NCBI RefSeq assembly: GCF_051859025.1
Contig: NZ_JBHYGL010000015.1
Span: 1 to 64,000, forward strand
Source of the DNA: Falsiroseomonas sp051859025
Lineage (GTDB): Bacteria > Pseudomonadota > Alphaproteobacteria > Acetobacterales > Acetobacteraceae
Reading direction: 5' to 3'
Length of the DNA stretch: 64,000 bases
The notes under the pieces: generated by a model
What the model was told of the DNA's origin: nothing
The model's database searches: none
The model's input: only the letters and a program-made list of their open reading frames with translations
Translations under genes and position numbers: made by a program
Shown: positions 33,818 to 43,408 of the stretch, piece after piece
Layout of the letters: each line of letters opens with the position of its first letter
Numbering within the stretch: position 1 is the first letter of the stretch

Positions 33818-34548
33818 GGCATATAGGCCCCGCCATTCACCCAGAGCACCTGGCCCGTCATGTAGGCACTGTCGGGGCCGAGCAGGAACATCACCGGCCC
33901 CACCACGTCGGACGGCACCGCGATGCGCTTCAGCGGCATCATCGCGCTGTAGGCGGGGATATCGACATTGGTCTGCCCCGCCTCGTCGGACCGCCCCGTG
34001 CCACCGCGGAGGAAAGCCGTATCCACCGCGCCCGGGCCCACCGCATTCACGCGGATCAGCGGCGCCGCCTCCAGCGCCAACGTCTTGGTCATCGACACCA
34101 TCGCGGCCTTGCAGGCGGCATAGGGCCCGTAGCCCGGCCGCGTATGCGCCGCCAGGCCCGACACCATCTGCACCATCGCGGGGTTGTCGCCCTTGGCGAG
34201 CAGCGGTAGCGCGGCCCGCGCGGTCAGGAAGGCCGCGCGCAGGTTGCCGGTGACGACCTCGTCCCAGAATTCCGGCTCCACGGATTCCAGCTTCCGCATC
34301 CCCAGCAGGAACCCCGCCAGGTTCACGAAACCCTCCAGCCCATCATCCAGCTGCGCAAAGGCCGTGCTGACGGAAGCCGCATCAGTCGCATCCACCGGGA
34401 TCGCCCGCACGCCATCCGGCACCGGATGCCGCGCCAACGAGGCCGGGAGGTCCAGCACGGAGACCCGCCACCCCTCCGCCGCCGCGCGCGCCACCAGCGC
34501 GCGCCCGATGCCACCCGCCCCGCCCAGGACCGCGAGGCGCCTGGTCAT
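33814..34548 (-). CDS. short-chain dehydrogenase/reductase
   Basis: A 244-residue SDR with cofactor motif LGGAGGIGRA, NLAGFL, a Ser-containing VSGLA stretch, YAACK with the catalytic Tyr and Lys, and YMTGQVLWVNGG at the end. It acts with the neighbouring MBL protein and SDR. Its start overlaps the stop of the binding-protein gene by four bases (ATGA), placing uptake and oxidation in one transcript. Confidence 0.8.
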   Translation of the reverse strand: MTRRLAVLGGAGGIGRALVARAAAEGWRVSVLDLPASLARHPVPDGVRAIPVDATDAASVSTAFAQLDDGLEGFVNLAGFLLGMRKLESVEPEFWDEVVTGNLRAAFLTARAALPLLAKGDNPAMVQMVSGLAAHTRPGYGPYAACKAAMVSMTKTLALEAAPLIRVNAVGPGAVDTAFLRGGTGRSDEAGQTNVDIPAYSAMMPLKRIAVPSDVVGPVMFLLGPDSAYMTGQVLWVNGGAYMP

Positions 34549-35729
34549 GCGCAGGTATCAGCCGGGAAGCTGTCGAACAACGACCAGCCCTGGTTCTTGA
34601 TCTCGATGATGAAGCCCGGCAGTTCCGCGTCCCGTGCCGCGTCGAAGCAGGTGTTCTCGCCGGTCACGCCGGTGAAGCTGATGCCGCGCAGCGCGTCTCG
34701 GAAGGCGGTGCGTTCGGCGGCGATGCGCGAAGCCTCGCCCGTGACGCGCGCGCGCTCGCCCGCCTGCTTCATCAGGTAGACGATGTCATAGGCCTGCGCG
34801 TCGCTGTGGTGCGGGATGCGCTTGCTGGTCAGGCCGCGCCGCGCATTCTCCTCGGCGTATTTGCGCGTGAAGGCGCGCGTCGCGTCGTTGCGGTCCCACC
34901 AGAAGCCGGCGACGATCAGCATGCCCTCGCCTTCCGGTCCGAACAGTTCGACGGAGTTCGGATCGGCGAAGATCTGGCTGCCGATCACGCGGCCTCGGAA
35001 GCCCTGCCGGCGCAATTCGCGCAGCACCTTGCCCGCGCCATCCGGTGTCGCCGCCAGCGCCACCACTTCCGGGTTCCGCTGCATCACCTGCGTGACCTGC
35101 GGCGCCACGTCGAAGGTGCGGTACTGGAAGCTCACCGGCTCCCCGAAGCTGATGTTCCGCGCGCGCAGAAGGCCCGGATAGAACTGCGTCGCCGTGATGT
35201 TGGAAATGCGCTCATCGGAGATGAACATGATCTCCGCCCGGCTCGCCGGCACGCCCTTGCGGGTCAGGGAGGTCAGCAGCCGCCCGAACTGCTTGCCCTC
35301 ATCCTCCGTCAGCCGCCAGGCATAGCTGAAATTACCCGTCAGCCCCGGCTGCGACGCGGAATTGGAGATCTGCACGATCCCGAGCCTTTCGCCGACCGGA
35401 AACGCCACCGCCGATTCGCCGGAGGAGAAGGGCCCGAGGATCGCCAGAGCATTGTCGTCGCGCGCGAATTTCTGGGCCGCTGTCGCAGCCTGGCGCGGGT
35501 CCGATCCCGTGTCGAACTTCTCGATCCGGATCGGGCGGCCATTGATCCCGCCGGCCGCGTTGATCTCGGCCACCGCGATATCCACGCAGGTCTCCGTCGC
35601 CTCCCCCGGCGTCTTCAGCGGCCCGGACTTCACCATGGTGAGCCCGATCACGATCTCCCTCGTCTGGCCGATCGCCGGCAGTGCGAGAAGGCCGCCCGAG
35701 GCAGCCAGCAGGGTCCTGCGCTTCATCAT
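34545..35729 (-). CDS. branched-chain-type ABC substrate-binding protein
   Basis: A 394-residue Peripla_BP_6 (LivJ-like) protein. The signal region MMKRRTLLAASGG is Tat-like and ends near AIGQ. The periplasmic body begins REIVIGLTMVKSGPLKTPG. Such proteins bind amino acids, aromatic acids or other small organics. It is the fifth gene of a livHMGF-binding protein operon. Several ATGs are close together; the one 9 bases after GAGGG is used. Confidence 0.85.
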   Translation of the reverse strand: MMKRRTLLAASGGLLALPAIGQTREIVIGLTMVKSGPLKTPGEATETCVDIAVAEINAAGGINGRPIRIEKFDTGSDPRQAATAAQKFARDDNALAILGPFSSGESAVAFPVGERLGIVQISNSASQPGLTGNFSYAWRLTEDEGKQFGRLLTSLTRKGVPASRAEIMFISDERISNITATQFYPGLLRARNISFGEPVSFQYRTFDVAPQVTQVMQRNPEVVALAATPDGAGKVLRELRRQGFRGRVIGSQIFADPNSVELFGPEGEGMLIVAGFWWDRNDATRAFTRKYAEENARRGLTSKRIPHHSDAQAYDIVYLMKQAGERARVTGEASRIAAERTAFRDALRGISFTGVTGENTCFDAARDAELPGFIIEIKNQGWSLFDSFPADTCA

Positions 35730-35741
35730 CTGTCCCATCCC

Positions 35742-36449
35742 TCAATGCGATCCGAGATACGCCGCCGCCAGCGCCTCATTATCGGCCAGCCGATCTGCCG
35801 GACCATCCAGCACGATGCGGCCCAATTCCATCACATAGCCCCGCGACGCCGTGCGCAGCGCCATGCGCGTATTCTGCTCCACCAGCAGGATCGCGAGCCC
35901 GTCACGGTTCAGCTCCCGGATCAGCTCGAACAGCCGTCCCACCAGCAGCGGCGACAGGCCGAGCGAGGGCTCATCCAGCATCATCAGCCGCGGTCGCGCC
36001 AGCAGCGCGCGGCTGATCGCCAGCATCTGCTGTTCACCGCCCGAGAGCACGGAGGCCAGCATGTCCCGCCGCGCCGCCAAATTGGAGAAGCGCGCATAGA
36101 TGTCCTCGATGTCGCGGGCGACATCGCCATCCCGCCTGCCATAGGCGCCCATCTGCAGATTCTCATGCACCGTCAGGCTGACCAGGATCTGCCGCCCCTC
36201 CGGCACCAGCACGAGGCCGCGCCGCACGCGTTCCGGCGCGCTGAGTGCCGTGATGTCGGTACCGTCGAAGATCACGCACCCGCCCGCCGGCTTCACCGCG
36301 CCGGCGATCGCCTTCAGCAGGCTCGACTTGCCCGCGCCATTGGCGCCGAGCACGGTCACGACCTCCGCCGGCCCAACCCCCAGCGACACCCCGCGCACCG
36401 CCTGGGTGCGGCCGTAGCGCACCTCCAGCCCCTCGGTCTCAAGCAGCAT
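35742..36449 (-). CDS. livF: branched-chain-type ABC ATP-binding protein, LivF
   Basis: A 235-residue ATPase with Walker A GANGAGKS, the LVPEGRQ stretch typical of LivF, signature LSGGE, and Walker B LMMLDEP. It forms the heterodimeric motor with LivG. The start overlaps the end of the LivG gene by 11 bases. Its ribosome site is weak, so translation is probably coupled. Confidence 0.85.
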   Translation of the reverse strand: MLLETEGLEVRYGRTQAVRGVSLGVGPAEVVTVLGANGAGKSSLLKAIAGAVKPAGGCVIFDGTDITALSAPERVRRGLVLVPEGRQILVSLTVHENLQMGAYGRRDGDVARDIEDIYARFSNLAARRDMLASVLSGGEQQMLAISRALLARPRLMMLDEPSLGLSPLLVGRLFELIRELNRDGLAILLVEQNTRMALRTASRGYVMELGRIVLDGPADRLADNEALAAAYLGSH

Positions 36450-37203
36450 CGGCACCGAGATACGCCTCCCGCACCAGCGCATCGGCGCGTGCGCCGGCCA
36501 TGCTGCCCTCATAGATGCGCTTGCCGAAATTCAGCACGACGACGCGGTCGCAGACCTCATCCACGAAGCCCATGTCGTGCTCCACCACCAACAGCGCCGT
36601 GCCGCCATCGGCAATCTTGCGCAGGAACCGCGCGAGTTCCGCCGTCTCCGCGGGGTTCAACCCCGCCGCCGGCTCATCCAGCAGCAGCAGCTTCGGCCGG
36701 CTGGCGAGTGCCCGCACCACCTCGATCTTCTTGCGGATGCCGTAGGGCAGCGACGACACGACATCGCCGGGATCGATATCCAGCCCCGCCTCCGCCAGCA
36801 GCGCCTCGGCCTCCCGCCGCCACCGCCCGCGCGGCATCCAGCCGATCGGCGTCAGCAGCGCGCCGAGGCCCGAGGCCCGCGCATGCTGCCCCAGCATCAC
36901 ATTCTCAACAGCGGAAAGATGCGGCATCAGCCGGATGTTCTGGAAGGACCGCGCCAGCCCCGCCAGCACGCGGTCCCGCGGCGGCATTGCGCCGATCGCC
37001 ACGCCATCCAGCGTGATCGTCCCCGCATCCAGCGGATAGACGCCGGAGATGAGGTTGAAGACCGTCGTTTTCCCCGCCCCATTCGGTCCGATCAGCCCGA
37101 GCCTGCCGCCGCGTGGCACGGCGAACGACACGTCGTCCACCACAAGCAGCCCGCCGAAGGCCTTGCCGATGCCAGCGACCGTCAGCAGCGCCTCATCCGG
37201 CAT
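36439..37203 (-). CDS. livG: branched-chain-type ABC ATP-binding protein, LivG
   Basis: A 254-residue ATPase with Walker A GPNGAGKT, RSFQNIRLMPHLSAVENV typical of LivG, a degenerate signature (LPYGIRKK), Walker B LLLLDEP and AAGLNP. Two ATGs are six bases apart; GGAGG is 7 bases from the second and only 1 from the first, so the second is used. It overlaps the LivM gene. Confidence 0.85.
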   Translation of the reverse strand: MPDEALLTVAGIGKAFGGLLVVDDVSFAVPRGGRLGLIGPNGAGKTTVFNLISGVYPLDAGTITLDGVAIGAMPPRDRVLAGLARSFQNIRLMPHLSAVENVMLGQHARASGLGALLTPIGWMPRGRWRREAEALLAEAGLDIDPGDVVSSLPYGIRKKIEVVRALASRPKLLLLDEPAAGLNPAETAELARFLRKIADGGTALLVVEHDMGFVDEVCDRVVVLNFGKRIYEGSMAGARADALVREAYLGADAA

Positions 37204-38038
37204 CGGCATGCCTCCGGCGGCCCATCAGCCGCGCCAGCAAGGTGCGCGTCACCATCCCCTCCGGCCGGAACATCATCATGGCCACGATCATCACGCCGAA
37301 CACGACATAGCGCCAGGACCCGCCGATGCGCAGCAGTTCCGGCACGATGGTGAAGAAGGTCGCCCCGACCAGCGGCCCCCAGGCCGTCTGCGTGCCGCCG
37401 ATCAGGACAAACAGCAGCACGTAGATCGACAGCAGCGGCGAGAAATACTGCGCCTCCACGAAGGAGAAGTGATGCGCGTAGAGCGCGCCGGCCAGCCCCG
37501 CCAGCCCGCCGCCGATGGCGAAGCCCGCCACCTGCACCGCCCGCGCCGGCACGCCCATCAGCACCGCCACCAGTTCATCGTCGTGAAGCGCCCGCATCGC
37601 CAGGCCGAGCCTCGTCGCCGTCAGCCAGAAGACGCCCAGCGTCACCGCCGCCGCGCAGGCCAGCAGCACCGGCAGGTCCACATACTCCGTCACCACGAGC
37701 CCCATCGCGCCGCCCAGTGCCGGCTGCGTCAGGATGATGCCCGTGACCACCTGGGCGAAGGCGAAAGTGGCCAGCACCATGTAGACGCCGCGCGTGCGCA
37801 GCACGGGAAAGGCGATCCCCATCCCGATCAGCGCCGTCAGCAGTGTCGCCGCCGGCACCGACCAGGCGGGCGCCCAGCCCAGCTGCTCCGCGATCATCGC
37901 CGCCCCATAGGCGCCGATCGCCATGAAGCCCGCGCCGCCCAAATTGAGCTGCCCCGCCGTGGCGGTCACGAAGATGCCGTAGGCGAAGATGATGTTGATG
38001 GCGAGGATCGCCAGGATGCCGGACCAGTAGCCGGACAT
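37193..38038 (-). CDS. livM: branched-chain-type ABC permease, LivM
   Basis: A 281-residue permease with about nine hydrophobic segments. NIIFAYGIFVTATAGQLNLGGAGFMAIGAY is the LivM N-terminal signature region, read here in parts. The ALHDDELVAVLMGV loop docks the ATPase. GGGGAA lies 8 bases upstream of the ATG, within the end of livH. It pairs with LivH. Confidence 0.85.
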   Translation of the reverse strand: MSGYWSGILAILAINIIFAYGIFVTATAGQLNLGGAGFMAIGAYGAAMIAEQLGWAPAWSVPAATLLTALIGMGIAFPVLRTRGVYMVLATFAFAQVVTGIILTQPALGGAMGLVVTEYVDLPVLLACAAAVTLGVFWLTATRLGLAMRALHDDELVAVLMGVPARAVQVAGFAIGGGLAGLAGALYAHHFSFVEAQYFSPLLSIYVLLFVLIGGTQTAWGPLVGATFFTIVPELLRIGGSWRYVVFGVMIVAMMMFRPEGMVTRTLLARLMGRRRHADAG

Positions 38039-38039
38039 G

Positions 38040-39056
38040 TCAGAGCTTCCCCTTGCCGATGCGCGTGCCCCCGAACAGCCCCTGCGGCCGCAGCACGATC
38101 GCCGCCAGCAGCGCCGTCCACACCACCACCTGCGCCGCATCACCGCCGAAGAAGTGGATGCCCAGCGTCTCCATCAGCCCCACCAGCAACCCGCCCGCGA
38201 TGGCGCCCCAGATCGAACCGAGCCCACCCAGCACCATCGCCGCGATGGCCTTGGTGCCGACATGGTCGCCCATGAAGGGGGAGACATCGCTGTAGTTCAC
38301 GACGAACAACGCCCCCGCCACGCCGCACAGCAACCCGCTGAGCAGGAACACGACGGGCACGATGCGCGTGACCTCCACCCCCAGCAGCGTCGCCGTATCC
38401 GGGCTTTCCGCGATGCTGCGCAGCGCGCGCCCCGTCCGCGTCTTCGCCAGCAGCCAGGACAGCCAGAAGACGATGCCGAGCGACAGCAGCAGCGACGCCA
38501 TCTGCGGCAGCCCCACCACCAGCGGCCCCACCTGCCAGTCCAGCCGGAAGCGCACCGGGAAGCTCTGCGCCTCGCTCCCCAGCACGATCAGCACCAAATG
38601 TTCGAAGATCAGCAGGAAGCCGAGCGACGAGACCAGCGGGATCGCATGTTCCGTCGCATCCCCGTGCCGCGTCTTGAGGTAGCGGAAGGTGAAGCGCTCC
38701 ACGATCAGCGACGCCACGATCGCCACCGCGATGCCCGCCGGCAGCGCCAGCGCCCAGTGCCAGGCATCGGTAAAGGGCAGCCCGTGCCGCGCCAGGCCCC
38801 AGGCCACCATCCCTGTCAGCATGAACATGGTGGGGATGGTGAAGTTGAGAAAATTCAGCACGCCGATGGTCAGGGTGAAGGCCACCGCGACGGCGACATA
38901 GATGCCGCCCAGCATCAGCCCCGACACCACCTGCTGCGCCAGCGTGGCACCCCCCGGCAGCGCCGCCAGCCCCGCGACAGCCGCCACGCAGGCCAGCGCG
39001 ACCCCCGCCGAGACCACCAGCGGATGCACCCCGCGCATCCCCGCCGCGCCGCTCAT
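38040..39056 (-). CDS. livH: branched-chain-type ABC permease, LivH
   Basis: A 338-residue permease with about nine membrane segments. GLMLGGIYVAVAVAFTLT begins the conserved core, and RSIAESPDTATLLGV is the ATPase-docking loop. It is the first gene of the leftward operon livH-M-G-F, binding protein, SDR, MBL, SDR. The dyad variant at 39114-39126 lies about 58 bases upstream of the ATG, where a regulator could act. Confidence 0.85.
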   Translation of the reverse strand: MSGAAGMRGVHPLVVSAGVALACVAAVAGLAALPGGATLAQQVVSGLMLGGIYVAVAVAFTLTIGVLNFLNFTIPTMFMLTGMVAWGLARHGLPFTDAWHWALALPAGIAVAIVASLIVERFTFRYLKTRHGDATEHAIPLVSSLGFLLIFEHLVLIVLGSEAQSFPVRFRLDWQVGPLVVGLPQMASLLLSLGIVFWLSWLLAKTRTGRALRSIAESPDTATLLGVEVTRIVPVVFLLSGLLCGVAGALFVVNYSDVSPFMGDHVGTKAIAAMVLGGLGSIWGAIAGGLLVGLMETLGIHFFGGDAAQVVVWTALLAAIVLRPQGLFGGTRIGKGKL

Positions 39057-39113
39057 GCGCGAAGTTCCACCAGGCGAGAATCAGGCCGGCGCGGCAACGG
39101 CATCTCCTGCGAT

Positions 39114-39126
39114 TTGTCCGGACCAA
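39114..39126. promoter_or_regulatory. dyad variant upstream of the livH operon
   Basis: TTGTCCGGACCAA is the 12821 dyad with one extra base in the right arm. It sits in the 112-base gap between the ABC-F gene and livH, both leftward, at a promoter-proximal position. The left half with flank, GATTTGTCCG, is exactly repeated in inverse form near 28207-28216. Confidence 0.45.
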
Positions 39127-39168
39127 TGGGGCCCAGATTCGTCGCCGCGCGCAAGCCCGATTAACGCC

Positions 39169-40791
<1,623 letters not shown>

Positions 40792-40856
40792 GGGAGGCCC
40801 AATGCAATTTCGGCGGGCTTATGCCACGCCCCACGCCCCTCGCGACAGGCCCGCCA

Positions 40857-40866
40857 GGGGGGGGGG
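40857..40866. repeat. ten-G homopolymer in a divergent promoter
   Basis: Ten consecutive G lie between the divergent ABC-F and CaiB genes. A tract this long can slip in replication or in sequencing, and its place could affect spacing in a promoter. GGCTTATG (40816-40823) and CATAAGCC (40893-40900) form an inverted repeat around it. Confidence 0.5.
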
Positions 40867-40929
40867 TCGGCTTGGCGGCACCCCCCATCCGCCATAAGCC
40901 TTGCGGCCCGAGACGCAAGGAACCGCCCG

Positions 40930-42144
40930 ATGACGCCCCCGGCCGCCGCCCAGCCCCTTCCCCTCGCAGGCATCCGCGTCCTGGACCTGACGAACGTCCT
41001 CGCCGGTCCCTTCGCCACCTACCAGCTGGCCCTGATGGGCGCCGAGGTCATCAAGATCGAGCAGCCCATCCGCGGCGACCTGGCCCGCCGCCTGGGCGCG
41101 GATCCGGAAGCCGCGAAGCGCAACATGGGCGCCTCCTTCGTCGCGGTGAATGCCGGCAAGCAATCCGTCACCCTCGACCTCAAGCACCCCCGGGGGAAGG
41201 AGGTCTTCCTGCGCCTGGTGGCGGAGGCCGATGTGGTGGTGGAGAATTTCCGCCCCGGCGTGATGGACCGCCTCGGCCTTGGCTGGGAAGCGCTCCGCGC
41301 CATCCGGCCATCGCTCGTCTTCTGCGCCATCTCCGGCTTCGGCGCGGATGGCCCGCTGGCCAGACGCCCAGCCTATGACCAGATCGTGCAGGGCATGGCG
41401 GGGGTGATGAGCATCACGGGCAGCGCGGAGTCCGCGCCGCTGCGCGTCGGTTTCCCGGTCTCCGACACCGTCGGCGGCATGACGGCTGCCTTCGCCGTCG
41501 CCTCCGCCCTGGTGGGCGCGCGGGCCACGGGCCAGGGCCGCTACCTCGATGTCTCGATGCTGGAATCGACGTTGGCGACCATGGGCTGGATCGTCTCCAA
41601 CTTCCTCAATGCCGGCGTCGTGCCGACGCCGATGGGCAACGACAATTTCAGCGCCGCCCCCTCCGGCGCCTTCCGCACCGGCGATGGCCTGATCAACATC
41701 GCGGCCAATGAGGACAAGCAATATGCCGCCCTCTGCGAGCAGATCGGCCGTCCGGACCTGCTGACCGACCCCCGCTTCAGCGACCGCCACGCCCGCAAGG
41801 CCAACCGCGCCGCGCTGACCGTGGAGATCGAGGCGGCCCTCGCCGCGAAGGACGCCGCCAGCTGGGAAACCCTGCTGGTGGGCGCCGGCGTCCCCGCCGG
41901 CCAGGTCCTCAGCGTGCCCGCCATCATCAACCACGCCCATGTCCGGGACCGCGGCTTCGTCACGGAGATCGAGGCGCCGGGCGGCACCCAGCGCCTGACG
42001 CGCTGCGGCTTCCGCTTCGGTGATGCCAACCCCGCGCCTGCCGGCCCCGCGCCGGCCCTCTCAGCGCAGACCGACGCATGGCTACGGCGCCTTGGCTATG
42101 ACGAGGCCGCCATCGCCGCGATGCACGACGAAGGCGCGGTCTGA
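40930..42144 (+). CDS. CaiB/BaiF family CoA-transferase
   Basis: A 404-residue class III CoA-transferase. IRVLDLTNVLAGPFATYQLALMGAEVIKIE is the family N-terminus, read here in parts, and the catalytic Asp150 is in AYDQIVQG. It moves CoA between an acid and a donor thioester, which would activate a carboxylic acid for later steps. AAGGAA precedes the ATG by about 8 bases. It faces the convergent flavoprotein gene with one base between stops. Confidence 0.85.
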   Translation: MTPPAAAQPLPLAGIRVLDLTNVLAGPFATYQLALMGAEVIKIEQPIRGDLARRLGADPEAAKRNMGASFVAVNAGKQSVTLDLKHPRGKEVFLRLVAEADVVVENFRPGVMDRLGLGWEALRAIRPSLVFCAISGFGADGPLARRPAYDQIVQGMAGVMSITGSAESAPLRVGFPVSDTVGGMTAAFAVASALVGARATGQGRYLDVSMLESTLATMGWIVSNFLNAGVVPTPMGNDNFSAAPSGAFRTGDGLINIAANEDKQYAALCEQIGRPDLLTDPRFSDRHARKANRAALTVEIEAALAAKDAASWETLLVGAGVPAGQVLSVPAIINHAHVRDRGFVTEIEAPGGTQRLTRCGFRFGDANPAPAGPAPALSAQTDAWLRRLGYDEAAIAAMHDEGAV

Positions 42145-42145
42145 A

Positions 42146-43390
42146 CTAGAGAAAACGCTCGGCCCGATAGGGCTCCGGCGGGATGAAGGGGGCCTCGCCC
42201 GTCATCATCTCCGCCAGCATCCGCCCCGTGGTCGGCCCCAGCGTCAGCCCCTGATGCGCATGGCCGAAAGCGCACCAGGCGCCGTCCTGGCCGGGCAGGG
42301 GGCCGATCACCGGCAGCATGTCCGGCATGCAGGGCCGCGTGCCCATCCAGGGCGTCGCTTCCACGCGATCGCCCAGCGGCAGCAGCCCCCGCGCCACGGG
42401 CTCCGCCTGGTCCAGCTGCACCGGCGTCGGCGGCGCGTCGGGGGCGGCGAATTCCGCGCCGGTGGTCAGGCGGACCCCCGCGCGCATCGGCGCCAGCAGG
42501 AAGCCGCTTGGCGTGTCCAGGATCGGGCGGTGCAGCACCGCATTGCCGCGCAGCCCGAAATGCCGGTGGTAGCCGCGCTTGCCGAACAGCGGCGGCGCGT
42601 AGCCGAGCTTGCGCGTCACCATGGTGGCCGAGGCACCAAGCGCGATCACGACCTCCGCCGCCTCCATTGCCCCTTCCGCCGTCATCACCCGCCAGCCCGC
42701 ACCGGCGCGTTCCAGCGTGGCGGCATCGCCGATCACGAAGCGCCCGCCTTCCTCCGCGAAGCGCGCGGCATATTCCAGCACCAGCGCCTGCGGATCGCTG
42801 ACCGACAGGGGGTCGGTCCAGTGGATCGCCCCCGCGCGCCCCACCATCAGATGCGGCTCCGCCGTCGCCAGGCCCTGGCGGTCCAGCGCGACGAAGTTCA
42901 CGCCATGCTCCGCCCGCGCGCGCTCCGCCTGGCGCAGCGCCGCCTCCATCCCCGCGGCATCGCCATACAGCCGCATCCAGCCGATCGGCCGGAGCAGCGC
43001 CATCGCCGGCGTATTGCGGGCGAGAGCCAGGTGTTCGTCGAGGCAGGTCTCGATCAGCGCGGCATGCGCCGCCGCCGCCCTCTCGTAACGCGCGGGCTCC
43101 GAATGCCACCAGTATTGCAGCAGCGGCGATGCGAAGCCCGGCAGCGCGCGCAGGTGGTAGCGCGCATCGATGGCGCGGTTGCCGGCGATGCGCAGGATCT
43201 CCCGCGCCTGACGGGGAAAGGCGTGCGGAAAGACCGCTTCCCGCTGAATCAGCCCGCCATTGCCGAAGGATGCCCCCTCCCCGGGCTGCTGGCGGTCCAC
43301 CAGCACCACATCCCGCCCACGCCGCGCCAAGTGCAGCGCGACGGAGACGCCGACCATACCGGCGCCCAGCACCAGGACCGACATGCTCAT
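42146..43390 (-). CDS. FAD-dependent D-amino-acid dehydrogenase-like oxidoreductase
   Basis: A 414-residue DAO-family flavoprotein. The FAD motif GAGMVG lies at residues 9-14, followed by a GEGASFGNGG stretch typical of DadA-type enzymes. The C-terminal motif GHAHQGLTLGPTTGR closes the FAD site. It probably oxidises a D-amino acid or similar amine to the keto acid. It lies 18 bases after the stop of a peptide-type binding protein and is probably in the same operon. A D-aminoacylase upstream in the island could supply its substrate. Confidence 0.8.
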   Translation of the reverse strand: MSMSVLVLGAGMVGVSVALHLARRGRDVVLVDRQQPGEGASFGNGGLIQREAVFPHAFPRQAREILRIAGNRAIDARYHLRALPGFASPLLQYWWHSEPARYERAAAAHAALIETCLDEHLALARNTPAMALLRPIGWMRLYGDAAGMEAALRQAERARAEHGVNFVALDRQGLATAEPHLMVGRAGAIHWTDPLSVSDPQALVLEYAARFAEEGGRFVIGDAATLERAGAGWRVMTAEGAMEAAEVVIALGASATMVTRKLGYAPPLFGKRGYHRHFGLRGNAVLHRPILDTPSGFLLAPMRAGVRLTTGAEFAAPDAPPTPVQLDQAEPVARGLLPLGDRVEATPWMGTRPCMPDMLPVIGPLPGQDGAWCAFGHAHQGLTLGPTTGRMLAEMMTGEAPFIPPEPYRAERFL

Positions 43391-43408
43391 CGCCGAAGCC
43401 CCATCGCC

